Shown: positions 1 to 5,758 of the stretch, one piece after another
How the letters are laid out: every line of letters starts with the position of its first letter
Numbering within the stretch: position 1 is the first letter of the stretch
DNA from: Victivallales bacterium
GTDB lineage: Bacteria > Verrucomicrobiota > Lentisphaeria > Oligosphaerales > Oligosphaeraceae
Direction: 5' to 3'
Length of the DNA stretch: 8,564 nucleotides
Assembly: GCA_017543165.1 (NCBI GenBank)
Contig: JAFYGL010000255.1
Span: 1-8,564 of the forward strand
The notes under the pieces: generated by a model
Seen by the model: only the letters and a program-made list of their open reading frames with translations
Database searches by the model: none
What the model was told of the DNA's origin: nothing
Translations under genes and position numbers: made by a program

Positions 1-1965
1 ATCCAGATGATTGATGTTGTAGATGTTGAGCCGCTCATAATACGCCTCCATCCACTTGTATGCCGCCCATGAACCGCCTGGTCCACGCAAGGTGGTGTTG
101 GCACCGATATGGCGGCGTGTTACATTGACAAAATCATAATAGCCGCCCTGCTCAAGCGACACAAGCACAAACTTGCGGACTGCAGTCCGTCCTGGTGGAA
201 TCACGGTCTGGTCATCACACATTGCAGCTGTTTGCGGCGCGGAGACAAATGCTCCGAAATGTATCTGGAATTCGGGATTTAACGCATAAAGCCCTACACC
301 ACCGCCAATTTCGCTTCCAGCAAAAATGGAGTGGTTGCCCAATGAACGGCGAATGTTCCTTCCGCTTGCAGTCTCAATTCCACATAGGTACATGACGCTT
401 TTCTTTCCAGGCACTGAAATATGATGTTCCTGTATCAGAGGCAGATTTTCCTGTGTCAGATTGGTGAACATATCAGTGATTTCACAGGCCTCATCAGTCC
501 TTTCCACCTTTCTTTCATGCCTGAAATACTTGTTGGAGCCAGTCGCCCATTTGCCGTCTGGCGTTGAAAAACGGCTTGACACGGTATATGCTTTGTTTTT
601 CTGCCTTATGTCTATTTTGGCACCGTTGACTGCAATCTCGCCAGAAATCGGTATTGTAGGCTTAAGAGCAATGAATGGCAGCTTTCCCGTTGGAGCGCCT
701 TTTCTAGCAGGTTTCTTTTCCACAGCCTCGAATGCCACCTTGATATTGAGCGCTTCCAGCTGCTTTGCATTTTTAGGCTCCAGTGAATTGCGGAATTCGA
801 CTGTATTTTCCCCTGGCTTGAGAAGACCGCTTAAATCAAGAGCAAAATCATGCATATTATAATGATTGGCAAAAAAGCGCAGCGTATTCGCTGACAAGCT
901 GCCAGCCTTGCCATCATTGGTATATGGCAGGAGAAAGCCATGCCCTGACTGGTAGATCGTGCCTTTCTCTCCGTTCTTGGTCCTGAATTCATTTTCTGGG
1001 ACAAGCAGGTTGTAATTGTCAAGTTCCTTCCCATTCACAAGAATCCGCATTGCACGGGCGTAGCCACTGAAGACATGGTTGGTCTTGATATTGGCATTGA
1101 ACCTGAGTACTGGCGTCAAGTACTCTGGCATTGCCGTCATCTTGAAAGAAAGCTGCTGTGATTTGCCTGGCTCCACACTGATTTTTTCAGCAATTAGGAC
1201 GCCTTCAGCACGTGAAATGGTCGCCGTATACCTTCCATTTGAATCAGTGAACACGGCCAGTCCCAAATCGGAACGCATCCTGAAGGCGGCGTCTGGCTTG
1301 CTGGTTGTAAGAATATGTCCAGGCGCAGTGGAACTGCCTGTATCAGTATCGGTGTCGCCTATCCAGGCTGTAAAACCAATGACTTCATTGCCTTTGAGCT
1401 GCCCTGCCTCCAAGTCACTCCACGGAATAAAGGCCTCCAGATTCCAGCCATCTTCTGTCTTTTCAGAAGCGCAAACCGCCTTCGGGGACAGGGACAGGCC
1501 ATTTGGATGCGCAACGGCAATCTCCGCTTTATGCACACCAAAATCACCAGGGCTTATCCCGATTTGAAACTGCTTTTTCCCGAATTTCGGCCCATCGCCC
1601 TTCTCATTTGGTATCATGTCAATGTACAGTTCAATATGGTCGCCATTGAAAACATCCATTCCTCCGCCTTTCTGAACCAGCTTGTCATCCTTGACTTTCG
1701 CAGCCATATACAAACCAATCGGCTTCCAGCAGAAAGCCAGTTCGCCTGAAATGTCTTTCTCCGTCACAATCTCGCTCTTCTTGGGCGTCAGCAAATGCTC
1801 CTTTCCATTCAAGGCGATGCGCACTGGAACATCGTCCCAGTCATCCAGATTGCCATCAACAATTATGGGAGGATCCTGCTTGAACGGGATTTTAACAAGT
1901 GTCTCCGCAGACCATAGAGACGATAAAGACAAAAGACAAAACAGAAGAACAAACACATTTCTCAT
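1..1965 (-). CDS. Secreted CBM9-domain protein, probable carbohydrate-active enzyme (3' end beyond window)
   Basis: The minus frame is open for 655 codons from an ATG at 1965-1963 to base 1 with no stop, so the gene continues past the left edge. The start is preceded by AGGAG at 1980-1976 with a 10-nt spacer. Residues 1-20 form a signal peptide (MRN, hydrophobic core, likely cut after WSA). Residues about 34-240 look like a family 9 carbohydrate-binding domain: VDGNLDDWDD (36-45), NGDHIELYID (107-116), the FQIGISP strand (133-139), GWNLEAFIPW (173-182) and an acidic DTDTDTG loop (204-210). Residues about 290-415 appear to be a beta-sandwich like the sugar-binding domains of large glycosidases (RILVNGKEL, LSGLLKPGENTVEFRN). 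I do not recognise residues 420-655, which contain GPGGSW near 630; a catalytic domain may follow outside the window. It is the third gene of an apparent operon, 45 nt after the SGNH hydrolase. The CBM9 call is fairly secure; the enzymatic role is inferred. Confidence 0.82.
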   Translation of the reverse strand, partial: MRNVFVLLFCLLSLSSLWSAETLVKIPFKQDPPIIVDGNLDDWDDVPVRIALNGKEHLLTPKKSEIVTEKDISGELAFCWKPIGLYMAAKVKDDKLVQKGGGMDVFNGDHIELYIDMIPNEKGDGPKFGKKQFQIGISPGDFGVHKAEIAVAHPNGLSLSPKAVCASEKTEDGWNLEAFIPWSDLEAGQLKGNEVIGFTAWIGDTDTDTGSSTAPGHILTTSKPDAAFRMRSDLGLAVFTDSNGRYTATISRAEGVLIAEKISVEPGKSQQLSFKMTAMPEYLTPVLRFNANIKTNHVFSGYARAMRILVNGKELDNYNLLVPENEFRTKNGEKGTIYQSGHGFLLPYTNDGKAGSLSANTLRFFANHYNMHDFALDLSGLLKPGENTVEFRNSLEPKNAKQLEALNIKVAFEAVEKKPARKGAPTGKLPFIALKPTIPISGEIAVNGAKIDIRQKNKAYTVSSRFSTPDGKWATGSNKYFRHERKVERTDEACEITDMFTNLTQENLPLIQEHHISVPGKKSVMYLCGIETASGRNIRRSLGNHSIFAGSEIGGGVGLYALNPEFQIHFGAFVSAPQTAAMCDDQTVIPPGRTAVRKFVLVSLEQGGYYDFVNVTRRHIGANTTLRGPGGSWAAYKWMEAYYERLNIYNINHLD

Positions 1966-2010
1966 AAATATCAGGCTCCTTACTTCTAAACAACGTTAAA
2001 GAAATGCAAT

Positions 2011-3087
2011 TCAGGACAATGCCTCCTGAAGGACTGGCAAAATATGCTCATACATGCGGTAGAATCCCAGATCATTGGGATGATTACAGTCCACACGGCA
2101 GGCATCGCGCATGTCTGTTCCAAACAAGTTTTCTCCGTCTATGAACCAAACCTTACCGTCCCCTTTTCGCCTTGCGTTTTCATAAGTCGAACGGATTATC
2201 TCACGCCGCTTCAAAATGGATTCCTCTGATGCATAAAAATCGCAGCGAGACATCATTATGATGGGCAAGTCCGCCTGTTTGCGACGTATTGCCTGAAAGA
2301 AAAGCTCGTGGGTGGCGGCAAGATGCTCAACAGACGGCGCATTGTGGTCATAGTCAATGACCAGCGCGGCAAGCTCCAGCTCGCCAATTGCCTCAGCCAA
2401 GGATATTTCACCAAGGGCGCAGCCTGAAAAACCAAGGTTGAGCTGCTCGGCATCCAGCTTCCTGCACAGCATGGATGAATAGGCATTGCCTGGGCGAGAG
2501 GCGCATCCTCCTTGTGTTATGGACGAGCCATAGAACAATACAGGATGCTTCACCTTATGGTCTGGAGGCGCCAGCAACTCCGCACCTGGTTTCAAACCAA
2601 TCTCAATTTTCGACACCCCGCCATACAAGGGAAGGTTGATCAGCCATTCCCGCATTTCACCCGAGGGATTGAAGCCGCAGCTCATATCCACTTCCATATC
2701 CTGGGGAGAAGGCTGAACTGGTCTGTGGAACACCAGCTCTCCCGCACCATTGCGCACGTAGCAGTCAAAACCGCGCCTATCCGTGCGGAATTTCATTTCC
2801 ATTGCCCAATCCAGCTTCGCCCTTATCGTTATTTCAGTGGAATTGCTCCTGAAACGGACACAGGCTCCAGCCGTATGATGCGCCAATTGCAAAGCGCCTG
2901 AATTTATGTCCTTTTCCGTGAATGACTCTGGCAGACGATAGTAGGGTTCCCGATTGGCGCCCCGCCATGCAAAGCCCTCTAGCGAAAATGGGTTTTCCAG
3001 CACATTGCGGTAGATGAAGTCAGCACAGGCATTGACAGTGCCGCCAAAATTGCTGTCTATTCTTTCCAAATCCAGCTGATTCATCAT
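2011..3087 (-). CDS. SGNH/GDSL-family hydrolase (GxDLY + Lipase_GDSL_3 type), probable esterase or deacetylase
   Basis: This 358-residue protein has two parts. Residues about 35-175 form a beta-rich N-terminal domain with the YYRLP and HTAGACVRFRSNSTEI pattern seen before GDSL_3 hydrolases. Residues about 180-358 form the SGNH domain. Block I is GSSITQGG (187-194) with S189 as likely nucleophile. Block II is NLGFSG (217-222), and N249 in DYDHNAP is a candidate for the block III Asn. Block V is D333-x-x-H336 in VDCNHPND, the Asp/His partners. All catalytic positions therefore appear intact. Such enzymes hydrolyse ester bonds, often acyl groups on carbohydrates; the substrate here is unknown. 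There is no signal peptide, so the protein is probably cytoplasmic, unlike both neighbours. The ATG follows the pseudopilin stop by 12 nt without a strong Shine-Dalgarno sequence, suggesting translational coupling. A second ATG follows immediately as codon 2. Confidence 0.88.
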   Translation of the reverse strand: MMNQLDLERIDSNFGGTVNACADFIYRNVLENPFSLEGFAWRGANREPYYRLPESFTEKDINSGALQLAHHTAGACVRFRSNSTEITIRAKLDWAMEMKFRTDRRGFDCYVRNGAGELVFHRPVQPSPQDMEVDMSCGFNPSGEMREWLINLPLYGGVSKIEIGLKPGAELLAPPDHKVKHPVLFYGSSITQGGCASRPGNAYSSMLCRKLDAEQLNLGFSGCALGEISLAEAIGELELAALVIDYDHNAPSVEHLAATHELFFQAIRRKQADLPIIMMSRCDFYASEESILKRREIIRSTYENARRKGDGKVWFIDGENLFGTDMRDACRVDCNHPNDLGFYRMYEHILPVLQEALS

Positions 3088-3099
3088 GAACGCTTCAAA

Positions 3100-3894
3100 T
3101 CAATAATTCCATTCAGTGAAGGGTGCTGTAGCTTTGTAGCTCCAAAATGTCGTACTACTTGGTGAAGTGCAGGTCCCGCCACCAGGAGCATTTGAATCCA
3201 CGTACGGTATGCGGCGTTCCTGGACAAATTGCACGTGCCCATCCATGAATGTGAAATTGGCGCCTTTCATGTGTCGGCTAAGAATCTGCTTATACCAGCG
3301 ATAGGCCTCTGCACCACCAACTTGCGCACCGTTTTGTCCATTGCTGAAATCCGCAAAGTACATTACTTTGCTGGGATTGTCAACCGGCTCATTAGGCATG
3401 GTATAAACGCCACGCCATCCAGTTGAGAAATAAGTGTTTATATAATAGTCAGTGGATTTCGTGGACGCCCAGCCACGGTCATAGCCGCTAATCGCCTCCT
3501 TGGGACGGAATGATGGGCAAATAAGCATCTTCGGCGTATTGGCAGGTTCTTCTTCGTTCTTGGAACTTCCTGGACCAGGCTCGATGTAGTCCGTCTTTAT
3601 AAGCAGGACATGCCAAGTGTCCGCCTCCGCCATGGGAACTTTTGCAGAGCTTTCCGCCATCATGCGGTTTGGAACACGCCGTACATCATAGCTGTCACAG
3701 TACAATGAAACTGCAAGAAACAATTGCTTGAGATTGTTGGTGCACTGTATCTTCCTGGCAGATTCCCTGGCACTGCTCAATGCAGGCAGCAGCATCGCCG
3801 CCAATATGGCGATGATTGCTATGACAACCAGTAATTCTATAAGTGTAAAATAATGAATTGCCTTTTTAGCAAATAATTCAAATTGTTTTCTCAT
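3100..3894 (-). CDS. Type II secretion-like pseudopilin with H-X9-DG domain
   Basis: The preferred start is the ATG at 3894-3892 (264 aa), with GAGAGGA upstream at 3910-3904. An in-frame GTG at 3924 would add 10 residues but has no ribosome binding site. After a 15-residue basic leader comes FTLIELL (16-22) and a hydrophobic helix to about residue 38, the N-terminal methylation segment of type IV pilin-like proteins. The conserved Glu at +5 of the helix (E20) is present, but the residue before F16 is Tyr instead of the usual Gly. A globular domain with several cysteines follows. Near the C-terminus H208 is followed by exactly nine residues and D218-G219 ([16 protein letters not shown]), the H-X9-DG signature of processing-associated pseudopilins abundant in PVC bacteria. 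The protein should be membrane-anchored with its body outside the cytoplasm. Its function is not established; position at the head of a carbohydrate operon suggests glycan capture or an export role, which is inference. Confidence 0.93.
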   Translation of the reverse strand: MRKQFELFAKKAIHYFTLIELLVVIAIIAILAAMLLPALSSARESARKIQCTNNLKQLFLAVSLYCDSYDVRRVPNRMMAESSAKVPMAEADTWHVLLIKTDYIEPGPGSSKNEEEPANTPKMLICPSFRPKEAISGYDRGWASTKSTDYYINTYFSTGWRGVYTMPNEPVDNPSKVMYFADFSNGQNGAQVGGAEAYRWYKQILSRHMKGANFTFMDGHVQFVQERRIPYVDSNAPGGGTCTSPSSTTFWSYKATAPFTEWNY

Positions 3895-3901
3895 TCCTTG
3901 T

Positions 3902-3910
3902 CTTCCTCTC
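3902..3910 (-). promoter_or_regulatory. Ribosome binding site deciding the pseudopilin start
   Basis: The minus strand reads GAGAGGAAG here, with the AGAGGA core ending 9 nt before the ATG at 3894. An AAGGA directly abuts that ATG. The alternative GTG at 3924 has only TTTGGTATAA before it. This favours the 264-residue protein over the 274-residue version. Confidence 0.6.
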
Positions 3911-3949
3911 TGTTTTATGCCCACTTATACCAAACATTGTTCTGATTTT

Positions 3950-3968
3950 AAAAATGCTGCCTTGCAGC
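3950..3968 (-). terminator. Short hairpin plus U-run in the pseudopilin leader (possible attenuator)
   Basis: The minus strand reads GCTGC-AAG-GCAGC (3968-3956), a 5-bp GC-rich stem with a 3-nt loop, followed at once by ATTTTT (3955-3950). It lies between the predicted promoter and the pseudopilin start, inside the presumed 5' leader. The stem is short for a full terminator, so partial attenuation or chance are both possible. Confidence 0.3.
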
Positions 3969-3992
3969 GCGCAAATTTCCATTGCGGACATA

Positions 3993-4021
3993 ATTATATA
4001 ATGGAAAAAGACAAATGAGAA
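3993..4021 (-). promoter_or_regulatory. Putative sigma70-type promoter for the pseudopilin-SGNH-CBM9 operon
   Basis: On the minus strand a perfect TATAAT (3998-3993) follows TTCTCA (4021-4016, four of six matches to TTGACA) at the ideal 17-nt spacing in a locally AT-rich stretch. Transcription would begin near 3986 and leave a leader of about 90 nt before the ATG at 3894. It is the best promoter-like match I found upstream of the three-gene run. It was judged by eye only, and AT-rich spacers produce chance matches. Confidence 0.45.
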
Positions 4022-4069
4022 TACTTTATTCGTGCTATAATATTTGTATCTTGCTATTTTCCCTTGTAT

Positions 4070-4105
4070 CTGTTAACCAGGGAAATCGATTCTCCTGGTC
4101 AACAG
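4070..4105. repeat. 12-bp inverted repeat with 12-nt loop
   Basis: CTGTTAACCAGG (4070-4081) is mirrored by CCTGGTCAACAG (4094-4105) with a single mismatch. In a minus-strand transcript that mismatch becomes a G-U pair, so the stem would be continuous. The loop contains the self-complementary AATCGATT. No U-run follows on either side, so it is not a standard intrinsic terminator. It lies about 50 bp upstream of the putative promoter and about 160 bp past the purE stop, so it could be a regulator-binding site or an RNA 3'-end structure. Confidence 0.6.
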
Positions 4106-4133
4106 AATATCAGGGCAGTTGCTAAACCTAAAT

Positions 4134-4146
4134 TGCAAGGCTTGCA
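4134..4146. repeat. Small perfect dyad TGCAAG-G-CTTGCA
   Basis: Six-base arms flank one central base, which is too tight for an RNA hairpin but suits a DNA-binding dimer site. It lies upstream of the 12-bp inverted repeat in the same spacer. There is no regulator gene in the window, so its use as an operator is speculative. Confidence 0.3.
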
Positions 4147-4225
4147 TTGCTCCAGCCTCAACCAGAGTAAGCGACGCGACCATGCTCCCATTAGAGTTTT
4201 TTTGCAACAGCCCCGATCTTAAAGG

Positions 4226-4241
4226 CCTCTGCGCCTCTGCG
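4226..4241. repeat. Tandem duplication of CCTCTGCG (2 x 8 bp)
   Basis: Two identical copies of CCTCTGCG lie back to back, 27 bases past the purE stop. The motif resembles short CTCTGCG-type oligomer runs that recur in intergenic DNA of some bacteria. With only two copies, chance or slippage is equally possible. Confidence 0.4.
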
Positions 4242-4267
4242 ATAATAAAACTCGGCGCTCTCTTATT

Positions 4268-4768
4268 TTATGCTTTTGCCAGCATCTCAGCGTCTGCCTT
4301 GAGGACTTTTTCGCGGCGCTTCTGGCGGTCTGCCTTGATTGCATCTGCAACGCGGCTATCCGTCAATGCAACGATTTGCGCGGCCAGCAGAGCGGCATTG
4401 GTTGCGCCTCCGCTGCCGATGCCCACAGTCGCCACAGGTATGCCACCAGGCATCTGCACAGTTGAGAGCAATGCATCCAAACCATTCAATGCGCCGCCTT
4501 CAACTGGAATGCCAATCACGGGCAGAATCGTGCGTGCCGCCACGGCGCCAGCCAGATGCGCCGCACCGCCAGCAGCAGCAATGAACACCTTGATGCCACG
4601 TGCAGGCGCAGCCTCTACAAAGGCAGCCACCTCGTCTGGCGTACGGTGGGCGGACATAATGCGCACCTCGCATCCTATCCCCAGCGCCTTGAGCGTGTCA
4701 ATGCATCCCTGCAACTTTGGCAAATCCGAATTGCTTCCCATCAGAAGCGCAACTTGTACATTCTCCAT
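4268..4768 (-). CDS. purE: N5-carboxyaminoimidazole ribonucleotide mutase (class I PurE)
   Basis: The 166-residue length is normal for bacterial PurE, which converts N5-CAIR to CAIR in de novo purine synthesis as a cytoplasmic octamer. Family motifs appear in order: GSNSDLP (11-17), SAHRTP (39-44, with H41 matching the catalytic His), [11 protein letters not shown] (64-74), the [10 protein letters not shown] block (105-114) and NAALLAAQI (124-132). The GGAAHL segment identifies the class I mutase, not the class II AIR carboxylase. Class I PurE needs PurK to make N5-CAIR; no purK is visible in the window. The C-terminal tail is Lys/Arg-rich. The ATG follows AGGAG (4779-4775) by 6 nt, and that sequence overlaps the stop codon of the peptidase gene, so coupled translation is likely. 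It is the last gene of the run. Confidence 0.97.
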   Translation of the reverse strand: MENVQVALLMGSNSDLPKLQGCIDTLKALGIGCEVRIMSAHRTPDEVAAFVEAAPARGIKVFIAAAGGAAHLAGAVAARTILPVIGIPVEGGALNGLDALLSTVQMPGGIPVATVGIGSGGATNAALLAAQIVALTDSRVADAIKADRQKRREKVLKADAEMLAKA

Positions 4769-4774
4769 TTTTCA

Positions 4775-4780
4775 CTCCTA
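4775..4780 (-). promoter_or_regulatory. purE Shine-Dalgarno sequence overlapping the upstream stop codon
   Basis: The minus strand reads TAGGAG, in which TAG (4780-4778) ends the M42 peptidase gene and AGGAG (4779-4775) is the purE ribosome binding site, 6 nt before its ATG. Ribosomes ending on the peptidase would be placed on the purE start. Confidence 0.8.
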
Positions 4781-5746
4781 AAATTCACAACTCAACGTTT
4801 TTATAGTACTTTCCAAATTGTCCGTCATCTTCTTCAGCAATGCCAGGAGGCATTCAATGTCCGCCTTGCATACCTTCTCCTTGCTGGTGTGGTTGCGTTC
4901 CGTAGGCAGAAGCAATGGCAGCACGGGGCAGCAATGCCCTGCCTTGCCGAACGCAACAGCATCGGTGCCACTATAGTTGTAGTATTCAGTCTGCATTGGG
5001 ATATTCCAGTTCCTGCACAACTGCTCCAGAGCATTAACCTGTGCAGGAGACAAGTCAATGGACTTGTCGCAAACTGTCAGGACAGGCCCCTTGCCGAAGA
5101 GCACCTGCTGCGCCTCGTCCACATACGTCACATCCAGCGACACCACCATGTCTGGTCTGGTATTGGCGGCCAATGCGGCGGCGCCAAAGCCAAGGAATTC
5201 CTCTGTTCCAGTCACCGCCAGTTCCACATTGCAGTCAAAATCATATTCCGCCAGGAGATATAGCAGGAAGCATCCCACTCGGTTGTCCAGGAATGGGGCC
5301 ATAATATACTCACCCTCGTTTTTGAAAGAGGGCTTCCAGCAAATGCGCTGGCCACGTTCAAGAGAATATCCTGCGTCAGCAACAACTTTGGCATCTTGTG
5401 GAGCCTCATAAATTCTGCCAGGAAAACATGTGCCGTCCAAAGCCTTTATGGATACAGCCTGCCCATATTCCAATAAATGCGGACCTCCCAATGCGATGGC
5501 AATGCCTTCATTGCTGGATTCCAGGGACTGAATGATGTAGCCAGGCGAATCAGCATGGGCGCAAATCAGCAAGGAGGGACGCCCTTCTTTCCAGTGTGGC
5601 GACCTGGCAAGCAGTGCCTGACGCCCCAATGCACGCACGCGCCAGCCTTCGTCCTCCCACTTGCTCCGCAATATGGAAACAACATCGCCCTCGTCGCCAG
5701 GCGTGCTATGCTGGAAAACCAGTTTCTTCAATATGGAATAATTCAT
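4778..5746 (-). CDS. M42-family metallo-aminopeptidase (FrvX/PepA-like)
   Basis: The 322-residue protein carries the two-metal centre of M42 peptidases, cytoplasmic enzymes that trim N-terminal residues from peptides and often form large tetrahedral complexes. Visible ligands are H64 and D66 in AHADSPGY, D154 in FLDNRVG, E182-E183 in GTEEFLGFGA (catalytic base plus ligand), D205 in SLDVTY and H286 in ERNHTSKE. All expected positions are therefore filled. The usual DDR triplet reads DNR. Residues about 71-145, between the first two metal motifs, should form the small beta-barrel domain. The protein is somewhat shorter than the roughly 350 residues common in the family. It has no signal peptide. 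Its ATG lies 9 nt after the ftsW stop and purE begins 9 nt after its own stop. Some relatives are annotated as endoglucanases; the intact metal site argues for peptidase activity, but its exact peptides are unknown. Confidence 0.9.
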   Translation of the reverse strand: MNYSILKKLVFQHSTPGDEGDVVSILRSKWEDEGWRVRALGRQALLARSPHWKEGRPSLLICAHADSPGYIIQSLESSNEGIAIALGGPHLLEYGQAVSIKALDGTCFPGRIYEAPQDAKVVADAGYSLERGQRICWKPSFKNEGEYIMAPFLDNRVGCFLLYLLAEYDFDCNVELAVTGTEEFLGFGAAALAANTRPDMVVSLDVTYVDEAQQVLFGKGPVLTVCDKSIDLSPAQVNALEQLCRNWNIPMQTEYYNYSGTDAVAFGKAGHCCPVLPLLLPTERNHTSKEKVCKADIECLLALLKKMTDNLESTIKTLSCEF

Positions 5747-5753
5747 TGCAAAG

Positions 5754-5758
5754 CCTCA
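5754..5758 (-). promoter_or_regulatory. Peptidase Shine-Dalgarno sequence overlapping the ftsW stop codon
   Basis: TGAGG combines the ftsW stop TGA (5758-5756) with GAGG (5757-5754), 7 nt before the peptidase ATG at 5746. It has the same layout and the same 9-nt intergenic gap as the peptidase-purE junction. Confidence 0.7.

Larger units (their letters stand above)
3895..4267. other. Intergenic region between purE and the pseudopilin operon
   Basis: This stretch of about 370 bases contains no credible gene on either strand; the open frame that enters it on the plus strand is antisense to purE. Reading in transcription direction it holds an 8-bp tandem duplication (4241-4226), a 6-1-6 dyad (4146-4134), a 12-bp inverted repeat (4105-4070), a putative promoter (4021-3993) and a short leader hairpin with a U-run (3968-3950). 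It separates the housekeeping purE operon from the carbohydrate-type operon. I saw no strong intrinsic terminator after purE. Confidence 0.7.

Noticed and set aside
461..1999. Several plus-strand open frames of 100-160 codons
   Set aside because: They lie opposite the continuous 655-codon CBM9 frame, which has a signal peptide, a ribosome binding site and domain motifs.
4036..4041. Plus-strand TATAAT as a promoter
   Set aside because: No reasonable -35 lies 16-18 nt upstream, and there is no plus-strand gene for it to drive.
4070..4105. Inverted repeat as an intrinsic terminator for purE
   Set aside because: No U-run follows the stem on the minus strand (ATACAAGGG) or on the plus strand (AATATCAGGG).
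3895..4267. Riboswitch or small RNA gene in the spacer
   Set aside because: No recognisable riboswitch core or conserved RNA motif was seen; only short hairpins and a promoter-like element.
4119..4781. Long plus-strand open frame across purE and the spacer
   Set aside because: It is antisense to a complete, motif-rich purE, and its translation is Ala/Pro-rich low-complexity sequence with no family resemblance.
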